In this document: positions 28,127 through 34,689 of the stretch, one piece after another | Position numbering within the stretch: position 1 is the stretch's first letter | Layout: every line of letters starts with the position of its first letter | Source: Prauserella marina | GTDB taxonomy: Bacteria; Actinomycetota; Actinomycetes; Mycobacteriales; Pseudonocardiaceae | Assembly (NCBI RefSeq): GCF_002240355.1 | Contig: NZ_CP016353.1 | Coordinates: 5,557,001-5,621,000 of the forward strand | Direction of reading: 5' to 3' | Length of the DNA stretch: 64,000 nucleotides | Translations under genes and position numbers: made by a program | The notes under the pieces: model-generated | Database searches by the model: none | Told to the model about the DNA's origin: nothing | Seen by the model: only the letters and a program-made list of their open reading frames with translations

Positions 28127-28633
28127 ATGGATACCACCAGAATCACCAACGGCACCGAACGCGCGGTCATCGAGAACATGCTCGATCGCAACCGCGAGGC
28201 CCTGATCGAGACCGCGCGTGGCCTCTCCGAAACCGACGCCCGCCGCAGACTCGTCGCTTCACTGACGACACCGATCTCATTGCTCAAACACGCCGCGGCA
28301 GCCGAACGCATCTGGTTCCAACGATTCTGGGCCGGTCTCGACGAGTCCGAATGCGACGGTTACTCCCAGCGCGACGAGGCGACGTTCACCGTCACGGACG
28401 ACGAGACCTTGGCCGACGTGATCGCCGAGTTCGAACGCGCGAGTCGGCGATCGCGCGAGATCGCCGCCTACTTCGACCTCGACGACACCAAGAACATCCC
28501 GGACGAGGGAACGATCAGCATGCGGTGGACCTTGCTCGCCATGATCGAGGAATTCGCCCGGCACGCCGGGCATGGCGACATCCTTCGCGAACAGATCGAC
28601 CAGAAACACCGGGAAGTCACCGCATACGAATGA
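28127..28633 (+). CDS. DinB/DUF664-family protein
   Basis: 168 residues from ATG 28127 (MDTTRITNGTERAVIENMLD), chosen because GGAG lies nine bases upstream; the in-frame ATG at 28112 abuts AAGG. It is a four-helix bundle with the DinB-like metal-binding histidines visible in ISLLKHAAAAERIWF and in FARHAGHGDILREQI. Homologues include mycothiol-dependent and other thiol S-transferases, but most DUF664 proteins are uncharacterised. The gap between the tRNA and this gene (27916-28126) has a TAGGT-agtc-ACCTA palindrome at 28038-28051 that could be its operator; otherwise I see nothing there. Confidence 0.85.
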   Translation: MDTTRITNGTERAVIENMLDRNREALIETARGLSETDARRRLVASLTTPISLLKHAAAAERIWFQRFWAGLDESECDGYSQRDEATFTVTDDETLADVIAEFERASRRSREIAAYFDLDDTKNIPDEGTISMRWTLLAMIEEFARHAGHGDILREQIDQKHREVTAYE

Positions 28634-28649
28634 TCCATTGTGGACCGTC

Positions 28650-29204
28650 CTACGGCTCTGCCGCGCCCTGACGAGCGGCGGCGAGGCTGAGCAGACCGCA
28701 ACCGTAGGCTTTGGCGGGGCCGATCCCGGCGGTAAGGGCCGCGACAAGCGCCTCGGGATCGGTGACAACGAGGTGCCCGTCGTAACGAACCGGATCCACG
28801 GTGATCTTGTTGCCACGATTCCCGGTCTGCCGACCGGTCAGCCGCGGCGACGAGGTGAGCGCGACGTCAGGTCGAGCATTGACACCAGCCGGGATGACGA
28901 AGCCGCTCTGGCTACCTCGCTTGATCAGCCACTTGACCTGGTCCTCGGTTTTCAGGATCGGGTACCGGTTGTCGCGCCTGCCGCCCTTGCGGTCGGGATC
29001 CTGTTGGTCTTGCGGACTCATGCGTTTTGTCGGGTTGGCCATCAACCGGAACGCCAAGGTCTTCCCCGGTCGCAAGGCTTCGAACGCGACGGAAAGGTCC
29101 CGGGTTTCCGCCGGTCTTGCCAGGTAACCGTCGAGGTGCCCCCAGTCGGGCCGCGTACGGCTCTGGACGAACGGCACGTCTCGGCCATCGACCGTGCCGC
29201 ACAT
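28650..29204 (-). pseudogene. Truncated cas6e (casE) remnant, type I-E CRISPR endoribonuclease
   Basis: 184 codons remain (ATG at 29204). The sequence keeps VQSRTRPDWGHLDGYL, then LAFRLMANPTKRMSP, DQVKWLIKRGSQSGF, and the C-terminal glycine-rich loop GIGPAKAYGCGLLSLAAA, all characteristic of Cas6e. The first RRM-like strand and helix expected in a 210-240-residue Cas6e (roughly 40-60 residues, normally with a catalytic Tyr/His region) are missing, and the 5' break is abutted by a 21-bp-repeat array. No other cas gene and no CRISPR array lie in the window. It is best read as a relic of a lost I-E system; a functional shortened protein is unlikely. Confidence 0.75.
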
Positions 29205-29253
29205 TCTGCCCGCCGGGTCCGACAATCCGGGGTCCGAAGCAGCTCCGGTGACG

Positions 29254-29295
29254 CGAACGCGCAACTCGCCGTCCCGAACGCGGAACTCGGTGGTG
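29254..29295 (-). repeat. 21-bp-period intergenic repeat, copy D (short)
   Basis: Two 21-bp units (29254-29274 and 29275-29295) contain GAACGCGCAACTCG and GAACGCGGAACTCG, matching the units of copy C. The usual end module is replaced by the arm of a strong terminator hairpin. It lies 3' of the lipoprotein gene, with the same polarity as the other copies, and immediately 5' of the cas6e remnant. Confidence 0.7.
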
Positions 29296-29330
29296 TCTCG
29301 CGGCGCTCGACGCGCCGCGAGACACCACCG
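29288..29330 (-). terminator. Strong hairpin terminator after the lipoprotein gene
   Basis: A perfect 19-bp stem (29288-29306 with 29312-29330) and a 5-base loop, 7 bp after the lipoprotein stop. It is one of the strongest hairpins in the window. Confidence 0.85.
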
Positions 29331-29337
29331 CAGACTG

Positions 29338-29952
29338 CTACGCGGTCCAGATGATCGGCGCCGCCGCGTACTCCTCAAGGTCGCCGAATTCGGCCTGCGT
29401 GACCTCGGTGCCGTCCTCGGCCGCGTCGAGCACACAGGTTTCGAACGTCGCTCCGGCCGCCGTGAAGCCAGGTGGTGCCTCCTGCGCCTCACACTTGCCC
29501 TCGACCTCGGTACCGCTGGTGGCGAACGCACCTGTGCTCTCACCATCGGCGGTGAGCGCGCGCATCCCGATCTGCGCGAAGGACAGATCGGTTCCGCTGA
29601 GGTTCTCCACCTTCACCTTGATGTAGTAGGGAACAAGGCCCTCCGCGTCCTCCCCGAACGAGGCGATGTCGGCGGCCTCGCCCCGCTCGATTCCGGTCAC
29701 CGTCACGCCGAGCACACCGCCGGGTTCCGGCGCGTCGGGAAACGGCAGCACGGCGGTCTCTCCGACCGCGAGTTCGGTGCCGGGAGGCGTCATGTCCTCG
29801 GGCGCGATCGGCTCCGGCTTCGGCCCGGCCTGGCTCGCCTCCTGCCCGGCGCCGGAGTCCTGCGGCTCCTCGTCACCACCGCAGGCCGAAAGCCCGAGTG
29901 CGAGGGCAGCCGCGGCGGCGGCGAACGTGATACGTCGCTTGTGCACAGTCAT
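29338..29952 (-). CDS. Secreted lipoprotein
   Basis: 204 residues. The N-terminus MTVHKRRITFAAAAAALALG, followed by LSACGGDEE, is a lipoprotein signal with lipobox LSAC, so the mature protein starts with acylated Cys at about residue 24. A Pro/Glu-rich linker leads to a compact beta-rich domain (GVLGVTVTGIERGEAADI, then YYIKVKVENLSGTDLSF) resembling the immunoglobulin-like DUF4352 domains of extracytoplasmic lipoproteins, with a Cys pair (GKCEAQ, FETCVL). Function is unknown. It is a single gene with its own terminator. Confidence 0.85.
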   Translation of the reverse strand: MTVHKRRITFAAAAAALALGLSACGGDEEPQDSGAGQEASQAGPKPEPIAPEDMTPPGTELAVGETAVLPFPDAPEPGGVLGVTVTGIERGEAADIASFGEDAEGLVPYYIKVKVENLSGTDLSFAQIGMRALTADGESTGAFATSGTEVEGKCEAQEAPPGFTAAGATFETCVLDAAEDGTEVTQAEFGDLEEYAAAPIIWTA

Positions 29953-30070
29953 TCTCTTTCGCGGGGGTACATCGACATTCCGAAGACGTACCTCACCGCG
30001 AAAATCGCCGATTTCGCCCAGAATGTGACCAAGCTATCAAAGCGGTCAGTGCGGCGAGAAATTCGCGCGG

Positions 30071-31033
30071 TCACCGCACGACGGGATCGAGTTCCGGCTT
30101 CGGCTTTTCGGCGGGGCGGCCGAGACACAACACCATGCAGCCGAGCACGATCGCCACCGTCACCGGCACTCCCCAGCCGATGTGTTCGCCAAGCAGCAAC
30201 GCCGCCCACACGATCGCGAGAAACGGCTGGGCAAGGTTGAGCTGGCCGATCCTGCCGGTGCCTCCCGCGGCGAGACCGCGATACCAGAAAACCGAACCGA
30301 GGAACATGCTCAGCACGCCCGCATAACCGAAACCCAGCCATGCCGACCAGCTGATGGTGCCGAAGTCGCCCGCACTCGCGGCCACGATTCCCACGATCGC
30401 GGCGAAGGGAGCGAGCAGAATCATCGCCCAGCACAAGGCGGGAACCGCGCCGATGGCAGCCGAGACCCTCGCGCCCTCGACGTAGCCGATGGCGGTGCTC
30501 ACGACGGCCGCCAGCAACCACAGGTCGGCGAGCCGCACCGTGAAACCGCTCTCGGCAAGACCGAAGATCAAAACCGCGGAAAACCCCACGGCACAGCCGA
30601 ACCAGAACCGTCCGGAGAGTCGTTCCCTGTTCCTTGCGGCGGCAAGCAGCGCGGTGGCCGCGGGAACGAGCCCGATGACGACGGCACCGTGGTAGGCGGG
30701 CGCCTCGACGAGCGCCAATGTCAGGAAGAGCGGGTAACCGACTCCCATACCGAGTCCGGCGATGAGCACGCTCGGCAGCAGCTTGCGACCTGGCCACTGC
30801 CATCTGCGCAGGATCGTGAGCGTCACCATGCCGAGCGCGGCGGCGATGACGATGCGGGAACAGGTCAGCACCACGGGACCGAACACCGGGCCCGCGACCC
30901 GGGTAGCCACCGCCGTGCCGCTGAAGCACAACACTCCCAGCATGCCGGGAAGGACCCCGGCGAGCCTCGGCCCCTCGGCGCCGGGCGGGGCCGCCGCAGG
31001 TGAACCGGTACCCACCACGCCACTACCCGTCAT
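30071..31033 (-). CDS. EamA/DMT-family transporter
   Basis: 320 residues from ATG 31033 (MTGSGVVGTGSPAAAPPGAE), ten predicted membrane helices in two EamA repeats (GVLCFSGTAVATRVAGPVFG in the first; GYAGVLSMFLGSVFWYRGLA in the second). Members of this family export amino acids or other metabolites. The start overlaps the end of the CGNR regulator gene by 11 bp, so both form an operon and the regulator likely controls the exporter. The 118 bp between this gene's stop and the lipoprotein start hold no gene. Confidence 0.9.
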   Translation of the reverse strand: MTGSGVVGTGSPAAAPPGAEGPRLAGVLPGMLGVLCFSGTAVATRVAGPVFGPVVLTCSRIVIAAALGMVTLTILRRWQWPGRKLLPSVLIAGLGMGVGYPLFLTLALVEAPAYHGAVVIGLVPAATALLAAARNRERLSGRFWFGCAVGFSAVLIFGLAESGFTVRLADLWLLAAVVSTAIGYVEGARVSAAIGAVPALCWAMILLAPFAAIVGIVAASAGDFGTISWSAWLGFGYAGVLSMFLGSVFWYRGLAAGGTGRIGQLNLAQPFLAIVWAALLLGEHIGWGVPVTVAIVLGCMVLCLGRPAEKPKPELDPVVR

Positions 31034-31658
31034 CGTCTGTCGCCCTCGTTTCCCTCGGCTCGCCTTCGGCGCCCACGAGCGCCCTTTGCCGAGCGCGGTA
31101 CTCGCGGACGTGCTGTCTGTTCCCGCACCTTTCGGCCGCGCACCAGCGCCTTCGGCCGGGCCGGGACACGTCGACGAAGAGGAAGGCGCAGTCGGGCGCG
31201 GCGCATTCGCGCAACCGGTCGGCGAATGGACCGGCGAGCAGATCGACGGCGTCGTGGGCGACGGTGGCGAGCGCCGTCGTCGCCGTTTCCGGTTCCGGCC
31301 ACTCCACGGTCGCGGTTCGGGTGAGCCTCGGTAGCGGGCCGTGGTTCGCCGCGACGGCGTTGATCGTGGCAACGGACGCGGCGGGCAGCTCGGGTCCGCC
31401 GATCCTGGCGAGGAACGCGTGGAAGGCCGCCTCGCGAAAACGCAATGCGGTGGCGAACTCTTCGGCGGAGACGAGGAGTCGGCGAGGAGACAGCCCGGCC
31501 TCGGTCAGCCAGCGGCCGAGATCGGCGGGCTCTTGAAGTAGTTCGACGGGCTCGACGTGCCGCCACAGGACCGTCGCGCACAGGTCGAGCGAGGGACGCC
31601 CTGCTCTGAACCGGAACCGGTCGCCGTCGGCGGTGCGCGGCTGCGTCCGGTTACCCAT
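31023..31658 (-). CDS. CGNR zinc-finger/ABATE-domain regulator
   Basis: 211 residues. An N-terminal ABATE-type helical domain (PSLDLCATVLWRHVEPVELL) is followed by a C-terminal zinc finger, CAAPDCAFLF ... RRWCAAERCGNRQHVREYRA, with the CGNR signature. These proteins are regarded as transcription factors of stress or metabolite exporters. The ATG at 31658 has no Shine-Dalgarno, and a -10-like TACCGT ends six bases upstream, so translation is probably leaderless. A 23-bp palindrome covers this promoter. Confidence 0.88.
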   Translation of the reverse strand: MGNRTQPRTADGDRFRFRAGRPSLDLCATVLWRHVEPVELLQEPADLGRWLTEAGLSPRRLLVSAEEFATALRFREAAFHAFLARIGGPELPAASVATINAVAANHGPLPRLTRTATVEWPEPETATTALATVAHDAVDLLAGPFADRLRECAAPDCAFLFVDVSRPGRRRWCAAERCGNRQHVREYRARQRALVGAEGEPRETRATDDDG

Positions 31659-31664
31659 GCCAGC

Positions 31665-31689
31665 ACGGTAATCGGTTTAACCCATTACC
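31665..31689 (-). promoter_or_regulatory. Promoter and palindromic operator of the CGNR-EamA operon
   Basis: Nested arms GGTAAT/ATTACC and GGTT/AACC form a palindrome at 31667-31689 with ten of eleven positions paired. It overlaps a minus-strand -10 (TACCGT, 31670-31665) whose expected start of transcription falls on the ATG at 31658. Autoregulation by the CGNR protein is inferred. Confidence 0.55.
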
Positions 31690-31696
31690 AAAACCC

Positions 31697-32602
31697 TCAC
31701 TTCGCGCCGGTGAAGTTGACCCTGATCGAGTACAGCGAACTGGAGGCGGTGATGAACAGTTCGTTGCGCTTCGGCCCTCCGAAGGTCAGATTCGAGACGA
31801 CCTCGGGAATCCGCAGTTTTCCGAGCAACGTCGAGTCGGGGTCGAAGCAGTGCAGGCCGTCGTGCGCGGCGGCCCACACTCTCCCCTCCGTGTCCAGCCG
31901 CACGCCGTCGAACCGGCCTGCATCACAGGTCGCGAAAATGTCGCCGCCGACCAGCCTGCCTCCGTCGACGACGTCGAAAACCCTGATGTGACTGGGTTCC
32001 GCCCTCGTGTCGGCGATGTAGAGCTTGCGCTCGTCCACCGAGAACGCGAGCCCGTTCGGCCGCGTGAAGTCGTCGGCGACGATCGCGACCTCACCGGTGT
32101 GCTGGTCGACGCGGTAGACGTGGCAACCGCCGATCTCGCTTTCCGCCTTGTGTCCCTCGTAGTCGCTGTCGATGCCGTAGCTGGGGTCGGTGAACCAGAT
32201 CGAGCCGTCCGAGCGCTCGACGAGATCGTTCGGGCTGTTCAGCCGCTTGCCGTTCCACCGGTCCGCCAGCACCGTGATCGATCCGTCGTGCTCGGTGCGG
32301 GTGACTCGCCTGTTGCCTTGTTCGCAGCTCAACAACCTGCCCGCGTGATCGACGGAGTGCCCGTTGGCGTATCCGGCGGGCTGCCGGAACACGCCGACCG
32401 CCCCTGTCGTCTCGTCCCAGCGCAGCAACCGGTCGTTGGGGATGTCGCTGAACACGAGGTAGCGCCCGGCGGGGAAGTACGCGGGCCCTTCCGTCCAGCG
32501 GCATCCCGTGTGAAGGCGCCGTACCCACTCGTCCCCATTGCACCGCGCGAAGCGCTCGTCGCGCACCTGGAAGTCCGTCTTGACGGCGTCGATCCTGTCC
32601 AC
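31697..32602 (-). CDS. SMP-30/gluconolactonase-family hydrolase
   Basis: 301 residues, GTG start at 32602 with GAGGGG about ten bases upstream. The six-bladed propeller motifs are visible: GCRWTEGPAYFPAGRYLVFS (metal-binding Glu), LNSPNDLVERSDGSIWFTDP, FTRPNGLAFSVDERKLYIADT and CDAGRFDGVRLDTEGRVWAA. It would hydrolyse a sugar lactone or related ester in the cytoplasm; no signal peptide is seen. It is divergent from a MarR regulator with an inverted repeat between them, suggesting that MarR controls it. Confidence 0.9.
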   Translation of the reverse strand: MDRIDAVKTDFQVRDERFARCNGDEWVRRLHTGCRWTEGPAYFPAGRYLVFSDIPNDRLLRWDETTGAVGVFRQPAGYANGHSVDHAGRLLSCEQGNRRVTRTEHDGSITVLADRWNGKRLNSPNDLVERSDGSIWFTDPSYGIDSDYEGHKAESEIGGCHVYRVDQHTGEVAIVADDFTRPNGLAFSVDERKLYIADTRAEPSHIRVFDVVDGGRLVGGDIFATCDAGRFDGVRLDTEGRVWAAAHDGLHCFDPDSTLLGKLRIPEVVSNLTFGGPKRNELFITASSSLYSIRVNFTGAK

Positions 32603-32629
32603 CAGCTCGATCCCCTCACCCGCCGGATT

Positions 32630-32649
32630 TCACTTCACATACAAAGTGA
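32630..32649. promoter_or_regulatory. Inverted repeat between SMP-30 hydrolase and MarR genes
   Basis: TCACTT (32630-32635) and AAGTGA (32644-32649) are separated by 8 bp, a layout suited to a MarR dimer. It lies 28 bp upstream of the hydrolase start. The regulator is inferred from adjacency. Confidence 0.4.
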
Positions 32650-32733
32650 CCATGACCCGACGGTACTGTCAAGATCTGTTCCGACGCGCACGGTCCTCGC
32701 GAAAACCGCCGAGGAAGATGCCAAGATCTCGGC

Positions 32734-33162
32734 ATGCCCGAATCCGGCGAACAGCGGCTGTACTTCCTGCTACAACGAGCAGCCCACCAGCTCAGGGTCG
32801 ATGCCGACCGTCGCTGTCTCGCCGAGGTGGGCATCACCACGGCCCAACTCGGCGCCTTGTTCGCGATCGAGGCGAATCCCGGCACTACCCAGCAACGGCT
32901 CGCGCACACGCTCGGCCAGCGGGAATCAGCCATCACCACCCTCGTGGGCAGACTCACCACGGCCGGTCTCGTGAGCAAGAGCGCCCATCCCGAGCAACAC
33001 CGCGCCGTCGTACTCGAACTCACGAAGAAGGGCGCGAAGGCGCTCACGGATGTCCGGCCGGAGATGGAGGACTTCAACGCGAACCTCCGCGCGACACTCG
33101 GCTCCGACTTCGACCGCGTGACCACCGCGCTCGGCAAGATTGCCGACACTTACGGTCGCTGA
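32734..33162 (+). CDS. MarR-family transcriptional regulator
   Basis: 142 residues. It has the winged-helix core TTQQRLAHTLGQRESAITTL followed by VGRLTTAGLVSKSAHPEQHRAVVLELT, flanked by dimerisation helices. A repressor role on the divergent lactonase gene and/or the alpha/beta hydrolase 38 bp downstream is likely. A CAAGATCT element occurs at 32670 and again at 32722, just upstream of the start. Confidence 0.9.
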   Translation: MPESGEQRLYFLLQRAAHQLRVDADRRCLAEVGITTAQLGALFAIEANPGTTQQRLAHTLGQRESAITTLVGRLTTAGLVSKSAHPEQHRAVVLELTKKGAKALTDVRPEMEDFNANLRATLGSDFDRVTTALGKIADTYGR

Positions 33163-33200
33163 ACGGATTTCGGCCACCGCGACACGGTTAAGATCGAGTC

Positions 33201-33989
33201 GTGCCTCTCGCGAAAGCCGCCGACGACACCGCCATCAACTACGAACTGCACGGCCGTGGTCAACGCGTGTTGTTGTTGCTCGCGGGACAATCCAACAACC
33301 GGCACTGGTGGGATTGCGTCCTGCCCGACTTCGCGGAGTCCTTTCTGGTCGTCACCATCGATTACAGGGGAACGGGCGACAGCGGGAAACCGGACACGGA
33401 TTCATACAGCACAAGGGGTTTCGCCGAGGACGCCATGGCTGTGCTCGACGCGATCGGCGCTGACCGCTTCGACGTATACGGAACCTCCATGGGCGGAAGG
33501 GTCGCGCAGTGGCTCGCCGCCGACAATCCGGGCAGGGTGAACACACTCGTGCTTGGCTGCACGTCGCCGGGGCAGTCACACGGAGTCGAGCGGAGTCCCG
33601 AGATCACGCGCGCGCTCGGCCAGCGGGACAAGGCGGCCGTCCGCAAAGCACTGCTCGAATTGATGTACTCGCCGGAATGGCTGAAGACCCATCCTGGTCC
33701 CTACAACACGATCGGCGACAGGGCGATGCCGTCGTATGCCCTCAGGCGCCATCGCAAAGCCAGCGCCGCCCACGACTCCTGGGCGGTACTGCCCTCGATC
33801 TCGGCGCCGACACTCGTCGTGCACGGTACCGACGACATCTTCAACCCCACGGCCAACGCGCCATTGCTTGCCGACCGCATCCCCGGTGCGAAACTCGAAC
33901 TGATCGAAGGGGCTCGGCACGCGTATTTCGAGGAATACCGTGCCATCGCGAGTCCGCTCGTGCTCGATTTCCTGCTCGGACAACCGTAG
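33201..33989 (+). CDS. Alpha/beta hydrolase
   Basis: 262 residues, GTG start at 33201. The nucleophile elbow is YGTSMGGRVAQWL (about residue 97), the acid is probably the Asp in VHGTDDIFNP, and the catalytic His is in EGARHAYFEEY. The oxyanion-hole region reads LLLLAGQSNNRHWWDCV. The fold resembles 3-oxoadipate enol-lactonase and related esterases, but the substrate cannot be assigned. It follows the MarR gene closely and ends 13 bp from the convergent XRE gene. Confidence 0.88.
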   Translation: MPLAKAADDTAINYELHGRGQRVLLLLAGQSNNRHWWDCVLPDFAESFLVVTIDYRGTGDSGKPDTDSYSTRGFAEDAMAVLDAIGADRFDVYGTSMGGRVAQWLAADNPGRVNTLVLGCTSPGQSHGVERSPEITRALGQRDKAAVRKALLELMYSPEWLKTHPGPYNTIGDRAMPSYALRRHRKASAAHDSWAVLPSISAPTLVVHGTDDIFNPTANAPLLADRIPGAKLELIEGARHAYFEEYRAIASPLVLDFLLGQP

Positions 33990-34002
33990 CGCCGGACCCG
34001 GT

Positions 34003-34296
34003 CTAGGGATATTCCCTTGTGCCACCGGTGTTTCCGGTAGCACCGGCGCCGTCGTAGGTCTGATGCGTACGGTCGTCCAGCAACGCCGCCGCCCTCACCG
34101 ACAACGCGTCGGCGATACCGAACAACGTACCGAGCGTGATATTCCTGCCGCCTCCTTCCAGGACGACAATCGTGCTGCGGGCAGTGCCCGCCAACGTCGC
34201 GAGCCTTTCCTGGCTCATGTCGCGCGCGTGGCGCAGGGTTCGCACCCTGTCGCCGACGCGGCGAAGCCGCCAACCTTGCTGGTCGCTCACCGTCAC
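34003..34296 (-). CDS. XRE-family small DNA-binding protein
   Basis: 97 residues. The HTH is RVRTLRHARDMSQERLATLA, continuing GTARSTIVVLEGGGRNITL, a Cro/CI-type domain, followed by a short tail without a sensor domain. The start is GTG 34296 or GTG 34290; a TAAACT eight bases upstream could be the -10 of a leaderless transcript. No toxin or target gene is adjacent, and its role is unknown. Confidence 0.8.
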   Translation of the reverse strand: MTVSDQQGWRLRRVGDRVRTLRHARDMSQERLATLAGTARSTIVVLEGGGRNITLGTLFGIADALSVRAAALLDDRTHQTYDGAGATGNTGGTREYP

Positions 34297-34476
34297 GGGA
34301 CGCGAGTTTACCGGAAAACTCGAACTTCGAAACAGTCATTTCACCAAGTGATCGCAAGCTTTCCATCGGTTGGCACACCCCCGACGGCACCGGCATCACG
34401 CGTCACGCATGCCGGGAAGCCCTCGACGCCCGGCAAATGCCCCGTTCGGCCGCCGGTGTCGTACTGCCGCGCCCTG

Positions 34477-34680
34477 ATGAAAGCGCCATGCAAGTGCGCA
34501 CCGGCATTCTGCGTCGAGCGACGGCGACAGGAGGCCGGTACCGATGTCCACGGGCAGCGGAGAAAGGGCCTCACCATCCTGTGGCCGGTCGGCGCGGTCG
34601 TGGTCGTGGCGGCGGTCGTCGTCACGACCACCCTCCTCACCGGGGGAGGTGGGGAGGACCACGCCGCGGCCGACGGCTGA
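34477..34680 (+). CDS. Possible single-helix membrane ORF, perhaps frameshifted
   Basis: In the otherwise empty gap 34297-34689, one frame encodes GQRRKGLTILWPVGAVVVVA followed by AVVVTTTLLTGGGGEDHAAADG and a stop, a plausible one-helix membrane protein. Its only upstream ATG in frame (34477) has no Shine-Dalgarno. A much better start, ATG 34544 nine bases after AGGAGG, is in another frame (MSTGSGER...) and would need a +1 shift to join the helix. This may be a broken small gene, a sequencing error or chance. Nothing else is seen in the gap. Confidence 0.25.
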   Translation: MKAPCKCAPAFCVERRRQEAGTDVHGQRRKGLTILWPVGAVVVVAAVVVTTTLLTGGGGEDHAAADG

Positions 34681-34689
34681 AGCACCAGT

